NCBI RefSeq assembly: GCF_002632485.1 | Contig: NZ_NIBU01000035.1 | Location: 1 to 36,546, forward strand | Direction of reading: 5' to 3' | Origin: Xenorhabdus innexi | GTDB lineage: Bacteria; Pseudomonadota; Gammaproteobacteria; Enterobacterales; Enterobacteriaceae | Length of the DNA stretch: 36,546 bases | Shown: positions 16,704 to 26,217 of the stretch, in pieces | Numbering within the stretch: the first letter of the stretch is position 1 | Layout of the letters: each line of letters opens with the position of its first letter | The notes under the pieces: generated by a model | The model's database searches: none | What the model was told of the DNA's origin: nothing | The model's input: the letters and a program-made list of their open reading frames with translations, nothing else | Made by a program: the position numbers and the translations under genes

Positions 16704-16976
16704 ATGGCAAATAATATACATTCACAGATTAGTCATAAAACACTCTTTAACGATAATCAGGATCTTTATTGTTTCCCGGATTTACCCGAAGCCAATGATG
16801 AACCATTGGCTTATCTGGTTGAACTGTATCAACAGATTCAGATGGTTGAAAAAGATGCAAACCAAAAAAATACCCGTTTTCTCAGCGAACGGCGGGCTGA
16901 TATCGAAAAAGTCAAAAACCAACGGATTACCGTGCTATCAACGTCAAATTTACGTGCAAGCAAAGTTGATCGATGA
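16704..16976 (+). pseudogene. Remnant resembling the VRP1/SpvA-like segment of a Tc toxin A subunit
   Basis: The 90-residue ORF carries LPEANDEPLAYLVELYQQIQ (27-46) followed by FLSERRADIEKV. From memory, Tc toxin A subunits such as TcdA and TcaA have a corresponding AAYLTELYREA...LDTRRPDLKSM pattern, and Salmonella SpvA has RRPDL. Those proteins run from several hundred to over two thousand residues, so this is a short fragment that ends soon after the motif. A second overlapping frame at 16795-17085 stays open past the stop, which may be frame-shifted continuation. A weak ribosome site (AAAGG) and a hairpin precede the ATG. It could still be expressed as a small protein. The resemblance is by eye and unverified. 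Confidence 0.5.
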
Positions 16977-17118
16977 CATTTTTTTATTACCCGGGGCTTG
17001 TACCTGTATGGCGGTTAAAAGATATCAATCTTCATATTCACTATACGGCTGTGGATGGTGGAAAGCCATTCGCGAATGGCAGTAAAAGATAAAATGAATA
17101 ATCGTAGTGATGCAAATT

Positions 17119-17152
17119 AAAGGCGCCATCAGTTACCTGACAGCGCCTTTTT
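17119..17152. terminator. Bidirectional terminator between Tc-like remnant and mrcA
   Basis: AAAGGCGC at 17119-17126 and GCGCCTTT at 17143-17150 anchor a long stem, extended by ATCAG and CTGA around a short loop. T residues follow on both strands. It serves mrcA on the minus strand and any plus-strand transcript of the remnant. Confidence 0.75.
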
Positions 17153-17190
17153 AGATTATTTCAATACTCTGATGAATATGGGAAACTCCG

Positions 17191-19722
17191 TCAGAACAAT
17201 TCCTGAGTCTCTCCGTTCTCTATGACCGTTGTGCCTGCCTCAGGTACGGCATACTCCCTCGGCTGAGTACCCTCAATAAAATATTCTGCGCGGGTATTTT
17301 TTCCACCAGTAGGAAGCTTACCTGTAGACCGATCAATAGTGACAGACACGATACCTTCCGGTGGTTCCATCATTTTTACCGGAACACCTTCCAGTGCAGT
17401 TTTCATGAAGTCATCCCAGATTGGCTGAGCCGTTTTCGCACCGCCTTCCCCTTTCAGAACCGGAGTCCGTCCCAGACTTCTGCTGTGCTCATCAAAACCA
17501 ATCCAGACCGTTGCCACCATATCCGGCCCGTAACCAGAAAACCACGCATCTTTGGAACTATTGGTTGTCCCGGTTTTACCACCGATATCATGCCGCTTCA
17601 AATCACGGGCTGCGCGCCAGCCTGTTCCCATCCAGCCCGGCTCACCAAAAATATTCGTTTTCAGGGCATCATGAATCAGGAATGCCAGTGGGGTACTAAT
17701 CACATGCGGAGCATACTGCTGATCCTCTACATAGACATTAGGTGAAACACTTTCCAGATCCGGCTGAGGTAGTAACACTGAGTTTTGGGAGATATCAGAA
17801 TGAGCCACATTTTCAATCGAGTCTTCGGACAGCTCAATAGAACGCGCGGTATCCCCGTAGATCACCGGAATATCGGTACATTGCGGGCAGGCAACCTTAG
17901 GTTTTGCTTCGAACAGAACTTTTCCCGCATCATCCTCAATCTTGCTAATGAAATAAGGATCAACCAGATAGCCACCATTCGCCATCACTGCATAACCGCG
18001 TACCAACTGCATTGGTGTGAAAGAAGGGGAACCCAGTGCCAGTGATTCTGTACGGACAACATTTTCTCCCGGTAAACCAAAACGCTTCAGATAATCCGCC
18101 GCATAATCAACTCCCATTGCACGCATAGCACGTACCATCACCACGTTCTTGGACTGCCCCAGCCCCTGACGCAAGCGAATCGGGCCATCATAGGTCGGCG
18201 GTGAATTTTTCGGGCGCCAGTCCGTACCTGCACCAGCATCCCAACGGCTGATAGGTGCATCATTCAGCAATGATGCTAAAGTCAGCCCTTTATCCATCGC
18301 TGCGGTATACAGGAATGGCTTAATATTGGAACCAACCTGACGCAATGACTGAGTAACGCGGTTAAATTGACTCAATTCAAAATTGAATCCGCCAACCAAC
18401 GCTTCTATCGCACCATTTACCGGGTTAATGGAAATCAGCGCCGCATTAACTTCCGGTAATTGAGCCAGCCACCAGACATTATTTACTTTTCTGAGCCAGA
18501 TCTGCTCACCAGCCCGAATCACACCATTAACACTTTGTGGAGCCGGCCCTTGCAGGCTGTCCGTTTTGAACTGACGTGCCCAGCGGACACCAGCCATAGT
18601 CAGTTGAACTTTGCTGCCATCCGTCAGCATCACTTCTGCCTGAGTTGCATCAGATTTCATCACAACCGCAGGCACCAGAGGGCTATATTTTGGTATAGTT
18701 TTCAGCTTATTGATAATCTGAGACTGGCTCCATGCCAGTTGGCCTGCTTTCCATAACACTTCCTGAGCACCGCGATAACCATGACGAGTATCGTAATCAA
18801 TCACATTGGTACGAACGGCATCGACAGCAGCCAGCTGGATTTTACGTGTCACCGTGGTATAGATTTTATAACCATCCGTATACGCATTTTCGCCATAACG
18901 ATTAATCATATCCTGCCTGACCATTTCAGTCAGATAAGGTGCAGAAAACGCAATCTGCGGCGTGTGATAACGGGCAACTAATTTTTCACTTCTTGCCTGA
19001 TAATACTGTTTCTGAGTAATGAAACCTTCTTCCAGCATACGGCCCAGCACCACATTACGCCGATTGGTTGCCCGCTCATGAGAATAAAGCGGGTTTAAAG
19101 TTGAAGGCGCTTTGGGCAATCCGGCAATCATCGCCATTTCACTCAACGTCAATTCATTAACGTTTTTGCCGAAATAGACATGCGCTGCGGCTCCGACACC
19201 ATAAGCACGATGACCGAGATGAATCTTGTTGAGATACAGCTCAAGAATTTCATCTTTAATTAACATCTGCTCAATTCTGATGGCCAGAAATGCTTCTTTC
19301 GCCTTACGTATCAGGGTCTTTTCCGGGCTAAGAAAAAAGTTTCTCGCAAGCTGCTGCGTAATGGTACTTGCTCCCTGAGAAGCATGACCCGAAGTCATCA
19401 TAATTGAGACAGCACGAATAATACCTATCGGATCAACACCGTGATGTTCATAAAAACGGCTATCCTCCGTAGCAATAAAGGCTTTTACCAGCAATGGAGG
19501 CATTTCGGATAGGGTAAGCGGTATACGACGTTTTTCGCCGTATTGGGCGATAAGTTCGCCATCAGCACTGAACACCTGCATCGGTGTCTGTAATCGGACA
19601 TCCTTTAAAGTCGCTACATCAGGTAACTGTGGCTCGATATATTTGTACAAACCAAAAATCGAGGCAGTTCCCAAGAAAATGCAACCAACGACAAGGATCA
19701 AAAAATACTTTATGAACTTCAC
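17191..19722 (-). CDS. mrcA: Penicillin-binding protein 1A
   Basis: PBP1A is a bifunctional peptidoglycan synthase of the inner membrane, acting with its outer-membrane activator in cell elongation. The 843 residues are in the family range. A short cytoplasmic tail leads into one membrane segment (about 6-28). The GT51 glycosyltransferase follows, with catalytic Glu86 in ATEDSRFYEHHG and GASTITQQLARN. The transpeptidase domain has the serine motif SNIKPF at Ser465 and KTGTT at Lys716; an extra OB-like domain lies between. All key residues are present. It is divergent from hofM, as in E. coli, and ends at a strong terminator. Confidence 0.97.
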   Translation of the reverse strand: MKFIKYFLILVVGCIFLGTASIFGLYKYIEPQLPDVATLKDVRLQTPMQVFSADGELIAQYGEKRRIPLTLSEMPPLLVKAFIATEDSRFYEHHGVDPIGIIRAVSIMMTSGHASQGASTITQQLARNFFLSPEKTLIRKAKEAFLAIRIEQMLIKDEILELYLNKIHLGHRAYGVGAAAHVYFGKNVNELTLSEMAMIAGLPKAPSTLNPLYSHERATNRRNVVLGRMLEEGFITQKQYYQARSEKLVARYHTPQIAFSAPYLTEMVRQDMINRYGENAYTDGYKIYTTVTRKIQLAAVDAVRTNVIDYDTRHGYRGAQEVLWKAGQLAWSQSQIINKLKTIPKYSPLVPAVVMKSDATQAEVMLTDGSKVQLTMAGVRWARQFKTDSLQGPAPQSVNGVIRAGEQIWLRKVNNVWWLAQLPEVNAALISINPVNGAIEALVGGFNFELSQFNRVTQSLRQVGSNIKPFLYTAAMDKGLTLASLLNDAPISRWDAGAGTDWRPKNSPPTYDGPIRLRQGLGQSKNVVMVRAMRAMGVDYAADYLKRFGLPGENVVRTESLALGSPSFTPMQLVRGYAVMANGGYLVDPYFISKIEDDAGKVLFEAKPKVACPQCTDIPVIYGDTARSIELSEDSIENVAHSDISQNSVLLPQPDLESVSPNVYVEDQQYAPHVISTPLAFLIHDALKTNIFGEPGWMGTGWRAARDLKRHDIGGKTGTTNSSKDAWFSGYGPDMVATVWIGFDEHSRSLGRTPVLKGEGGAKTAQPIWDDFMKTALEGVPVKMMEPPEGIVSVTIDRSTGKLPTGGKNTRAEYFIEGTQPREYAVPEAGTTVIENGETQELF

Positions 19723-19846
19723 CTGAAATTTCTCACGCCATGTTAATGAGGCAGTTTATAAACGATTAGTACGTAGTATAAAGGCTATACAACACGATGA
19801 ATATGACCTTTCATTAATAACTAATCACTGATAAGGAAATCACTAC

Positions 19847-20737
19847 ATGTACCCATCTAAATGGTATATCGGCCTGGATATTCATGATCATTACATTAGT
19901 GCGCTTGCTGCCATTAAACGCCGTAATGGGTGGCAACTCCGACATTGCTGGCAGTACTCTCTATTAAATTTTAATGAAGCACCCTTATCAAATGAGATAC
20001 CAAACAGCACTATCTCCGGTGGGTGGTTACAGCATCCAGAAAAATTACGCCAGATTTTAACGCACTGGCGCCAAATATTACCTAACAGAGTGAAATTAAG
20101 GCTGGCATTGCCAGTTCAACAAACATTGCAGAAGCAAATTCCCCTGCCTCAGCACACCTCATTACAGGAACCGGAGCTCGGTTGGTTTGTGCGTGCTAAT
20201 GCTGAAAAGCAATTTCCCACCACTGATCTGGCTCTCGATTACCGGGTACACGAGCAACAAATCTGTATAAGTGCAACCCGCCAGAAAGATCTCAATTTCT
20301 GGCTCAGTCTGCTCGCAGAAGTTGGTTTATCACCTGATGCCATCGATATTGCCCCCTGCGCACTACGCTATATAGCCGGATTTGCCGGTATTCCAGATAA
20401 CAGCTGGCTGGTTCATAAACGCCAAACAGACTGGCTATGGCTTGTTCCGGCCTGTCTGCCTTTCAGTTATGGGCTGATATCCGCACAATCCGCCCCCTGT
20501 CTGACACAGGTCATCAGCCAGCTCCCCCTCACGCCGGACAGAGAAAATTACCCGATTTATTACAGTGATGAAAAACCCGCTAATATTGCCCCGGCAAAAC
20601 AACAACCCGTACCAACAGAGTCCGCTCAGTTCTGGCATATACTGCCCGCATTTCGCCATTACCAACCTCCGCTACCGGAAAACATGGGTGCTTTCACAAT
20701 AGCAGCAGGGTTAGCACTCAGGCCGGATGATAAATGA
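19847..20737 (+). CDS. hofM: HofM, PilM-like pilus-assembly ATPase-fold protein
   Basis: HofM belongs to the PilM/actin-like group that links the cytoplasmic side of type IV pilus or DNA-uptake machines to PilN. In E. coli the hof genes are needed for using DNA as a nutrient. The start YIGLDIHDHYISALAAIKRR (8-27) matches the phosphate-1 strand of the actin-like fold. The 296-residue length is slightly above E. coli HofM. A good ribosome site (AAGGA) lies upstream. It overlaps hofN by four bases (ATGA), so the two are coupled. The later actin-like motifs are poorly conserved, as is usual for this branch. Confidence 0.85.
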   Translation: MYPSKWYIGLDIHDHYISALAAIKRRNGWQLRHCWQYSLLNFNEAPLSNEIPNSTISGGWLQHPEKLRQILTHWRQILPNRVKLRLALPVQQTLQKQIPLPQHTSLQEPELGWFVRANAEKQFPTTDLALDYRVHEQQICISATRQKDLNFWLSLLAEVGLSPDAIDIAPCALRYIAGFAGIPDNSWLVHKRQTDWLWLVPACLPFSYGLISAQSAPCLTQVISQLPLTPDRENYPIYYSDEKPANIAPAKQQPVPTESAQFWHILPAFRHYQPPLPENMGAFTIAAGLALRPDDK

Positions 20738-21288
20738 TGCATCAGGTTAATTTTTTACCCTGGCGGCAGACAAGACTCAGACGTCAGTGCCATAAATGGA
20801 CACTATTCCTCGGGTTGCAATTGTTCCTGTGGGTTACTGTTCTGGCAATCATTTCAATCCAGCAAAAACAACAAATTGCTCAATATCAGAACCAATTTAC
20901 TGAAAATAACCACCAGCTTACGCAATTAAAACAAACGATCAATGAAACAGAACAAGCTGTTCATCAGCAACAACAGCTAGCCCAGCAATTAAGGAAAAAA
21001 CAGTTATTAATGGATCAGAATCAGCGGTATTTACAACTATTCCGTCAGCTTCCTCACTTATTACCGGAAAAAAGCTGGCTTACCACATTCAGTGATGATA
21101 CCGGCCAATTAGTTTTTGCTGCCAATAGTCAGAGCTATGAAGATGTATCTGATTTATTGGATAACCTGACAGGTAGTCAGTCACTTATCAATGTCCGGTT
21201 GAAAAAAATGACTACAACACCGGAAGATTACCTCAGGATATTCACCATTGATGCTGACTGGTTAATAGGGAGTAGTGATGAAAAATAA
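20734..21288 (+). CDS. hofN: HofN, PilN-like inner-membrane protein
   Basis: A 184-residue PilN-type protein: a short cytoplasmic start with VNFLPWRQTRLRRQ (4-17), the conserved motif by which PilN docks on PilM, then one membrane segment (about 24-43) and a glutamine-rich coiled coil (about 48-95) that should lie in the periplasm, followed by a small globular end. It overlaps hofM by four bases and hofO by 14 bases, so translation is probably coupled. Role by family: inner-membrane alignment complex of a pilus or DNA-uptake system. Confidence 0.85.
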   Translation: MMHQVNFLPWRQTRLRRQCHKWTLFLGLQLFLWVTVLAIISIQQKQQIAQYQNQFTENNHQLTQLKQTINETEQAVHQQQQLAQQLRKKQLLMDQNQRYLQLFRQLPHLLPEKSWLTTFSDDTGQLVFAANSQSYEDVSDLLDNLTGSQSLINVRLKKMTTTPEDYLRIFTIDADWLIGSSDEK

Positions 21289-21859
21289 TTATCTGATATG
21301 GTTATTCCGTCCGGCATGGCAACTGTTTTTATTACAGCAAGCGGTGATCATCCCCCTTATATTAGGTTTCTATTTTTTTGTCTGGCAGGGCAATAAAAAT
21401 GCTATCCACTCTCTCCGCTCCCAAATAACAGAACAGAGAAACAGCATTACATTATCTCAAAACCATTTTTCCGAATTACCGGCTTTAACGGAGCTTCACC
21501 AGCAAATCCAGCAGATAACCGCCAGACTTAATCAAAATGGTCATATGACATTACCTACGAAAGCAGCCCCCACAAAAACAACTGTACTTAAACGGCTCCA
21601 ACAACCTTTAACCCGTTCCGGCAGCGAGTTAATGGAATGGAAAAGCCACAAAGAAGGTCATCAGGTCTTATGGCATATCATATTGTCACTGACCTATGAG
21701 CAATTGCTGCTTTTTCTCAGTGAAATTCAGCAGTTGCGGCCATTATTGCTGATTAAACACCTCACAATTACCCCTGCCGATAATAGTCTGATCGTCCGTA
21801 TGGTACTGGCAGATATGAGCCATGGGGAAAATATAAATCATGAGGTAAAGCAGCAATGA
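21275..21859 (+). CDS. hofO: HofO, PilO-like inner-membrane protein
   Basis: The 194-residue protein has a single membrane segment (about 18-37) after a short cytoplasmic start, a coiled coil (about 42-80) and a C-terminal ferredoxin-like domain, the PilO layout. Its position between hofN and hofQ and its overlaps on both sides (14 and four bases) support the call. PilO pairs with PilN in the periplasm. Sequence conservation in this family is low, so position and architecture carry the assignment. The separate hofP gene expected next is absent; see the hofQ entry. Confidence 0.8.
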   Translation: MMKNNYLIWLFRPAWQLFLLQQAVIIPLILGFYFFVWQGNKNAIHSLRSQITEQRNSITLSQNHFSELPALTELHQQIQQITARLNQNGHMTLPTKAAPTKTTVLKRLQQPLTRSGSELMEWKSHKEGHQVLWHIILSLTYEQLLLFLSEIQQLRPLLLIKHLTITPADNSLIVRMVLADMSHGENINHEVKQQ

Positions 21860-22941
21860 AGAGTTGTATTTATGTATTACTGGCACTCCTGTTTTTGTCC
21901 TTTTTCAGTTGCGCTGAAGAAACCGGACAAGAAGAAACTGCTTTTTCCATGAGCATGAGAGACCCTTTTCAACCTCCTCACAATCCTGCCGATGAAAATA
22001 TGGCAGATGAAGTAACTGAACTCCATCCGTCAGAAGCGGGTGATCAGGAAATCGAATATCAGGTGATTACCCTGCAATACGCTGATGCCGGAAAAATAAC
22101 AGAACAATTGCAAAAAAATACCCCTGCTTTACTGACAAAATGGGGAAAAGTAGAACATGACGCTTTAACAAACAGCCTGATATTAGAAGATAAGTTTGAT
22201 GCCATTACACGCATAAAAAACTGGCTGAAAGAAGTAGATTCGCCGCAACAGCAGGTGCAAATTACGGCTCATATTGTTACCAGCAGCAGAGAAGCGTTGC
22301 ATGAATTAGGTATTCACTGGGGTATTACCGCTGATCCGCAAAATCGCTCACTGGGTTTTAACCGTCTGAACCTGCATCAGCCTGCCGGTAATCAAAGCCA
22401 TCGGTTAGTGCTGAATGCTGCCCGTATCCATGCCAATCTGCTGGAAATGGAACTCAGTGCGCTAGAACAGGAAAATCAACTGGATATTATTGCCAGCCCA
22501 CGGCTGACAGCATCACACCAGCAACCAGCCAGTATCAAGCAGGGTTCTGATATTCCTTATATCGTTCAGGATAAGGATAAAACAACGATCCAGTTTAAAG
22601 AGGCTGTATTAGGGATGGAAGTCACTCCACATATTTTAAAGAACGGAAAAATCCGGTTAATGCTGAAGATCAGCCAGAATGCTCCCGGCCTTCCCATTAA
22701 TCAGGGAGGAAATGAAAATCTGGCGATTGATAAACAGGAAATAATGACACAAGTTACCGTTAAAAATGGAGAAACACTTATTCTGGGGGGTATTTTTCAA
22801 CAGAAAAAAAGCGCCAGCCTGCAAAAAGTGCCCTACCTGTCAGAAATTCCTATATTGGGAGTATTATTTAACCAACAAGGAGAACGACATAGTCGAAGGG
22901 AACTCGTAATTTTTATTACGCCTCAACTGACTGATATTTAA
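21856..22941 (+). CDS. hofQ: HofQ-like secretin with HofP-like N-terminus (apparent hofP-hofQ merger)
   Basis: The C-terminal 290 residues follow HofQ, the outer-membrane secretin of the hof system: ITLQYADAGKI (71-81), VQITAHIVTSSREALHELGI, LDIIASPRLTASHQQPASIKQG, AVLGMEVTP and GGIFQQKK, ending RRELVIFITPQL. The protein has only 361 residues against about 412 in E. coli, and the N-terminal STN/N0 part of HofQ is missing. In its place is a short leader with Cys19 in a possible lipobox, then MRDPFQPP (34-41), the motif that marks HofP/PilP. The simplest reading is that a deletion joined the start of hofP to the middle of hofQ in frame. Whether the shortened secretin assembles a pore is uncertain. 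It overlaps hofO by four bases. Confidence 0.8.
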   Translation: MKSCIYVLLALLFLSFFSCAEETGQEETAFSMSMRDPFQPPHNPADENMADEVTELHPSEAGDQEIEYQVITLQYADAGKITEQLQKNTPALLTKWGKVEHDALTNSLILEDKFDAITRIKNWLKEVDSPQQQVQITAHIVTSSREALHELGIHWGITADPQNRSLGFNRLNLHQPAGNQSHRLVLNAARIHANLLEMELSALEQENQLDIIASPRLTASHQQPASIKQGSDIPYIVQDKDKTTIQFKEAVLGMEVTPHILKNGKIRLMLKISQNAPGLPINQGGNENLAIDKQEIMTQVTVKNGETLILGGIFQQKKSASLQKVPYLSEIPILGVLFNQQGERHSRRELVIFITPQLTDI

Positions 22942-23345
22942 CCATCTAAAAATATAATTATATTTATCAGGTTGTTGAAGGTAAAGAATGTGATTTCTCC
23001 AGCCTATTATCAGTCATTTTTCTTGGTCTGACCTGTTTATGGATTTGACGCTGAGAGTAATTTAGCATACAAGGATTACCTAATTGAGTGAGCAGGTCTC
23101 TTATTACCAGCAAAAACCTACCGAAAAATATCCATGGGTAGTGTTACAGTCAGCCAGAAAAAAAGCATGAACCAAACTCAATCGGTTCGTGCGGATTTAT
23201 ATAGTTGCAATATAGGCTGATGTGCTGAGATAATTTTTCCATCTGATCTCACATTTCACTCATGAGGTTTCAGTTTAGGTCCCGCGGCTAATCTGATTGG
23301 CGGGGCGGGTTATCATTAACAAATAGTCTTAGTAATACCAAAAAC
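22942..23345. other. 400-base leader between hofQ and aroK
   Basis: No ORF is supported. The stretch should hold the aroK promoter. TGAGAT at 23226-23231 pairs with ATCTCA at 23246-23251, and a GC-rich patch near 23280-23315 lies shortly before aroK and could fold in the leader mRNA. E. coli also has a long aroK leader, from memory, so the length itself is not unusual. Confidence 0.4.
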
Positions 23346-23867
23346 ATGGCAGAGAAACGCAATATCTTTCTGGTTGGGCCTATGGGTGCCGGCAAAAGCA
23401 CTATTGGTCGTCAGTTAGCTCAGCAACTCAATATGGAGTTTTACGACTCCGATCAAGAAATTGAGCGACGTACCGGAGCTGACGTGGGCTGGGTATTCGA
23501 TGTGGAAGGCGAAGAAGGCTTCCGTGAACGCGAAGAAAAAATAATTAACGAACTGACTGAGAAACAAGGCATTGTATTGGCAACTGGAGGGGGTTCTGTT
23601 AAATCAAAAGAAACCCGAAACCGTCTGTCTGCCCGTGGTGTTGTCGTCTATTTAGAAACAACCATCGAAAAACAGTTAGCTCGTACCCAGCGCGACAAAA
23701 AACGCCCTTTACTTCAAGTTGATGCACCAGCACGTGAAGTTTTAGAAAATCTGGCTGATGAGCGCAATCCTCTGTATGAGGAAATTGCTGACCTGACTAT
23801 ACGGACAGATGAGCAAAGCGCCAAAGTTGTAGCTAATCAAATTATTGAGTTATTGGAAAAAAATTAA
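23346..23867 (+). CDS. aroK: Shikimate kinase I
   Basis: AroK phosphorylates shikimate at the 3-hydroxyl with ATP in the common aromatic pathway. The 173-residue length equals E. coli AroK. The Walker A loop [11 protein letters not shown] (11-21, Lys17) and GGG of the shikimate site (ATGGGS near 79-84) are intact. A separate ATG two codons on is unlikely. aroB follows after 45 bases, the usual aroKB operon. No SD stands out right before this ATG, although AATACCAAAAAC precedes it; the start is chosen from family length. Confidence 0.96.
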   Translation: MAEKRNIFLVGPMGAGKSTIGRQLAQQLNMEFYDSDQEIERRTGADVGWVFDVEGEEGFREREEKIINELTEKQGIVLATGGGSVKSKETRNRLSARGVVVYLETTIEKQLARTQRDKKRPLLQVDAPAREVLENLADERNPLYEEIADLTIRTDEQSAKVVANQIIELLEKN

Positions 23868-23912
23868 TTTCCGTGGATTCAATCCGCAGCAAAAAATAAG
23901 GCGAAAGCTGAT

Positions 23913-25001
23913 ATGGAACAAGTGATTGTTACGTTAGGTGAAAGAAGCTACCCAATTACCATCGCCCAAGGGCTGTTTTCCAGCAGTGAAGCATTCAGGC
24001 CCCTGCAATCTGGTCAGCAGGTCATGATAGTGACCAATGAAACACTGGCTCCCCTGTATCTTGAACAGGTGAAATCCACATTGCTGAATATGGGCCTTCG
24101 GGTGAATGAAGTTATCTTGCCTGACGGTGAACAATACAAATCACTTTTTGTGCTCAATGATATATTTTCTGCCTTACTGGAAAATAACCATGCTCGAGAC
24201 ACAACGCTTATCGCTCTCGGTGGTGGTGTCATCGGTGATATGACGGGTTTTGCTGCTGCCAGCTATCAGCGCGGCACCCGTTTCATTCAGGTGCCCACCA
24301 CTCTACTTTCTCAGGTTGACTCTTCTGTTGGTGGCAAAACTGGGGTCAACCACCCACTCGGTAAAAACATGATTGGGGCATTTTACCAGCCCGCCTCTGT
24401 TGTCATTGATCTCAACTGTTTAAATACCCTGCCAGCCCAAGAGCTATATGCAGGCCTGGCTGAAGTGATCAAATATGGCGTGATTCTGGACGGTGAGTTT
24501 TTCAGCTGGCTTGAAGATAATATCGAAAAATTATTGGATCTCGATCATCAGGCTATGGCTTACTGCATACGTCGTTGCTGTGAACTGAAAGCCTTTGTTG
24601 TTGCCGCAGATGAACATGAACGTTCTGGGATGCGGGCTTTATTAAATCTCGGCCACACTTTCGGGCATGCTATTGAAGCTGAAATGGGATACGGCGTCTG
24701 GCTACATGGGCAAGCCGTCGCGGCAGGAATAGTAATGGCAGCACGGGCTTCTGAACTTGTTGGCTCATTCTCCGGTCAGGATACGCAACGCATTATCAGC
24801 CTGCTGGAAAGAGCAAAATTGCCTGTGCATGGCCCGGCTGAAATGCCTCCTGAAAATTATTTGCCCCATATGATGCGTGATAAAAAAGTCTCTGCGGGTA
24901 AGCTTCGTCTGGTACTACCCACAGCTATCGGGAAAGCTGAACTTTGTGCTGATATCAACACTGATGTCATATTAGATGCCATCCGCCGTTGCAGAGAATG
25001 A
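23913..25001 (+). CDS. aroB: 3-dehydroquinate synthase
   Basis: AroB makes 3-dehydroquinate from DAHP using NAD+ and a divalent metal. The 362 residues equal the usual length. Signature stretches are [21 protein letters not shown] (about 101-121), [20 protein letters not shown] and the metal-binding GHTFGHAIE. The gene sits between aroK and damX as in E. coli, forming the aroK-aroB-damX-dam-rpe-gph-trpS superoperon. GGCGAAAGC precedes the ATG. Confidence 0.97.
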   Translation: MEQVIVTLGERSYPITIAQGLFSSSEAFRPLQSGQQVMIVTNETLAPLYLEQVKSTLLNMGLRVNEVILPDGEQYKSLFVLNDIFSALLENNHARDTTLIALGGGVIGDMTGFAAASYQRGTRFIQVPTTLLSQVDSSVGGKTGVNHPLGKNMIGAFYQPASVVIDLNCLNTLPAQELYAGLAEVIKYGVILDGEFFSWLEDNIEKLLDLDHQAMAYCIRRCCELKAFVVAADEHERSGMRALLNLGHTFGHAIEAEMGYGVWLHGQAVAAGIVMAARASELVGSFSGQDTQRIISLLERAKLPVHGPAEMPPENYLPHMMRDKKVSAGKLRLVLPTAIGKAELCADINTDVILDAIRRCRE

Positions 25002-25173
25002 TCCCCGATTTTCTGGCTGTTTGGTATAAAATGGCTACATTAATAGATATATCCGATAGATTTCCAGATAATGGATATAATATGATCAGTTTCAGTTAGG
25101 TCAGGCCGCCAAACCTATCACTTAGTCATTAGTCATATAGCAATTGGCAGTATTATCTCGGCTGGGAGGGCAT

Positions 25174-26133
25174 ATGGACGAATCAAAATCAGAAAACAAG
25201 CAAAAAACAGAAAACGAATTTAAACCCGATACCTCTGATCGTCCCCCTCAGCGATCACGACCTCAGAAGCAGAACCCAAAACTGGCAATATCCCGTCAAC
25301 AAATGATGATTGGGGTTGGCATTCTTGTGCTTCTACTGCTCATCATTGCTATCAGTTCTGCACTGAAGTCGCCAACAGAACACGAAAAGCAACAGTCACC
25401 GAATTCAGTCGAAAAAAGTATCAACCTATCCGGCTCTTCATCACCTTCCGGCAATGAGCAAAATAGTACACAGGAAGCACCATCCACAACCGTACCTTCT
25501 TCCAGCACTAATCATCCGCATGAAATAGGTATGCCGCCAATCAGCAGTACCCCCAGCCAGAGCCTTTCCCCTGACAGCGGAACGAATGGCTATAATCAGC
25601 GTGTCGAATTACCCGGTGATATTTCTGACGCTTTAAACCAGCAACAAAGTAATATCAACGATGCTGTACAAAAAAATACGGAACAGAAAAATCAGCCATC
25701 CTCACAACCGACCACACCACAACATAACCGTGCAAAGCAAACAACAGTAACACCGGTTGAACAGCCAAAAACCGAAGCACAAAACAAGGTAACCACAAAA
25801 CCCGCAACCACTGACCGTCAGGTGAAGAATAAGCAAAGCACCGCAAATGTCAGTGAAGACCTGCTGAAAGAACCGGCAAATCGGTTTACACTTCAATTGA
25901 GTAGCGCCAGTCGCCCGGATACCTTGATTGCTTTTGCGAAAAAGAATAACCTTTCCCATTACAAAGTTTATGAAACTAAACGTAATGATAAGACGTGGTT
26001 TATTTTGATCTACGGTAGCTACAATTCCGCTTCTGACGCCAAAAAAGCGATTGCCTCACTCCCTGTAGACGTTCGGACACAAAAACCCTGGGTAAGAAAA
26101 CTACAACAGGTTCATCAAGATCTGAAAAAATAA
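25174..26133 (+). CDS. damX: DamX, SPOR-domain cell division protein
   Basis: DamX is an inner-membrane protein that binds septal peptidoglycan through a C-terminal SPOR domain and affects division. I place the start at the ATG at 25174, five bases after GGAGG; an upstream TTG (25144) is open in frame but lacks support. This gives 319 residues, shorter than E. coli DamX (428). It has a charged cytoplasmic tail, one membrane segment (about 44-62), a long Ser/Thr/Gln/Pro-rich periplasmic linker and the SPOR domain from about 238 with RFTLQLSSAS and WFILIYGSYNSASDAKKAI. The N-terminal AAA-type domain found in E. coli is not evident, and the linker differs freely between species. Confidence 0.93.
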   Translation: MDESKSENKQKTENEFKPDTSDRPPQRSRPQKQNPKLAISRQQMMIGVGILVLLLLIIAISSALKSPTEHEKQQSPNSVEKSINLSGSSSPSGNEQNSTQEAPSTTVPSSSTNHPHEIGMPPISSTPSQSLSPDSGTNGYNQRVELPGDISDALNQQQSNINDAVQKNTEQKNQPSSQPTTPQHNRAKQTTVTPVEQPKTEAQNKVTTKPATTDRQVKNKQSTANVSEDLLKEPANRFTLQLSSASRPDTLIAFAKKNNLSHYKVYETKRNDKTWFILIYGSYNSASDAKKAIASLPVDVRTQKPWVRKLQQVHQDLKK

Positions 26134-26217
26134 AACTATTTTGATTAGGCGCTGATATGCTGTCCTAAACAGAGTACAATCTGCGACTCTGAAATTATTG
26201 AATACTTTATTGACGGC

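Noticed and set aside
25144-25173. Upstream TTG start for damX
   Set aside because: GGAGG lies right before the ATG at 25174, and the extra ten residues have no support.
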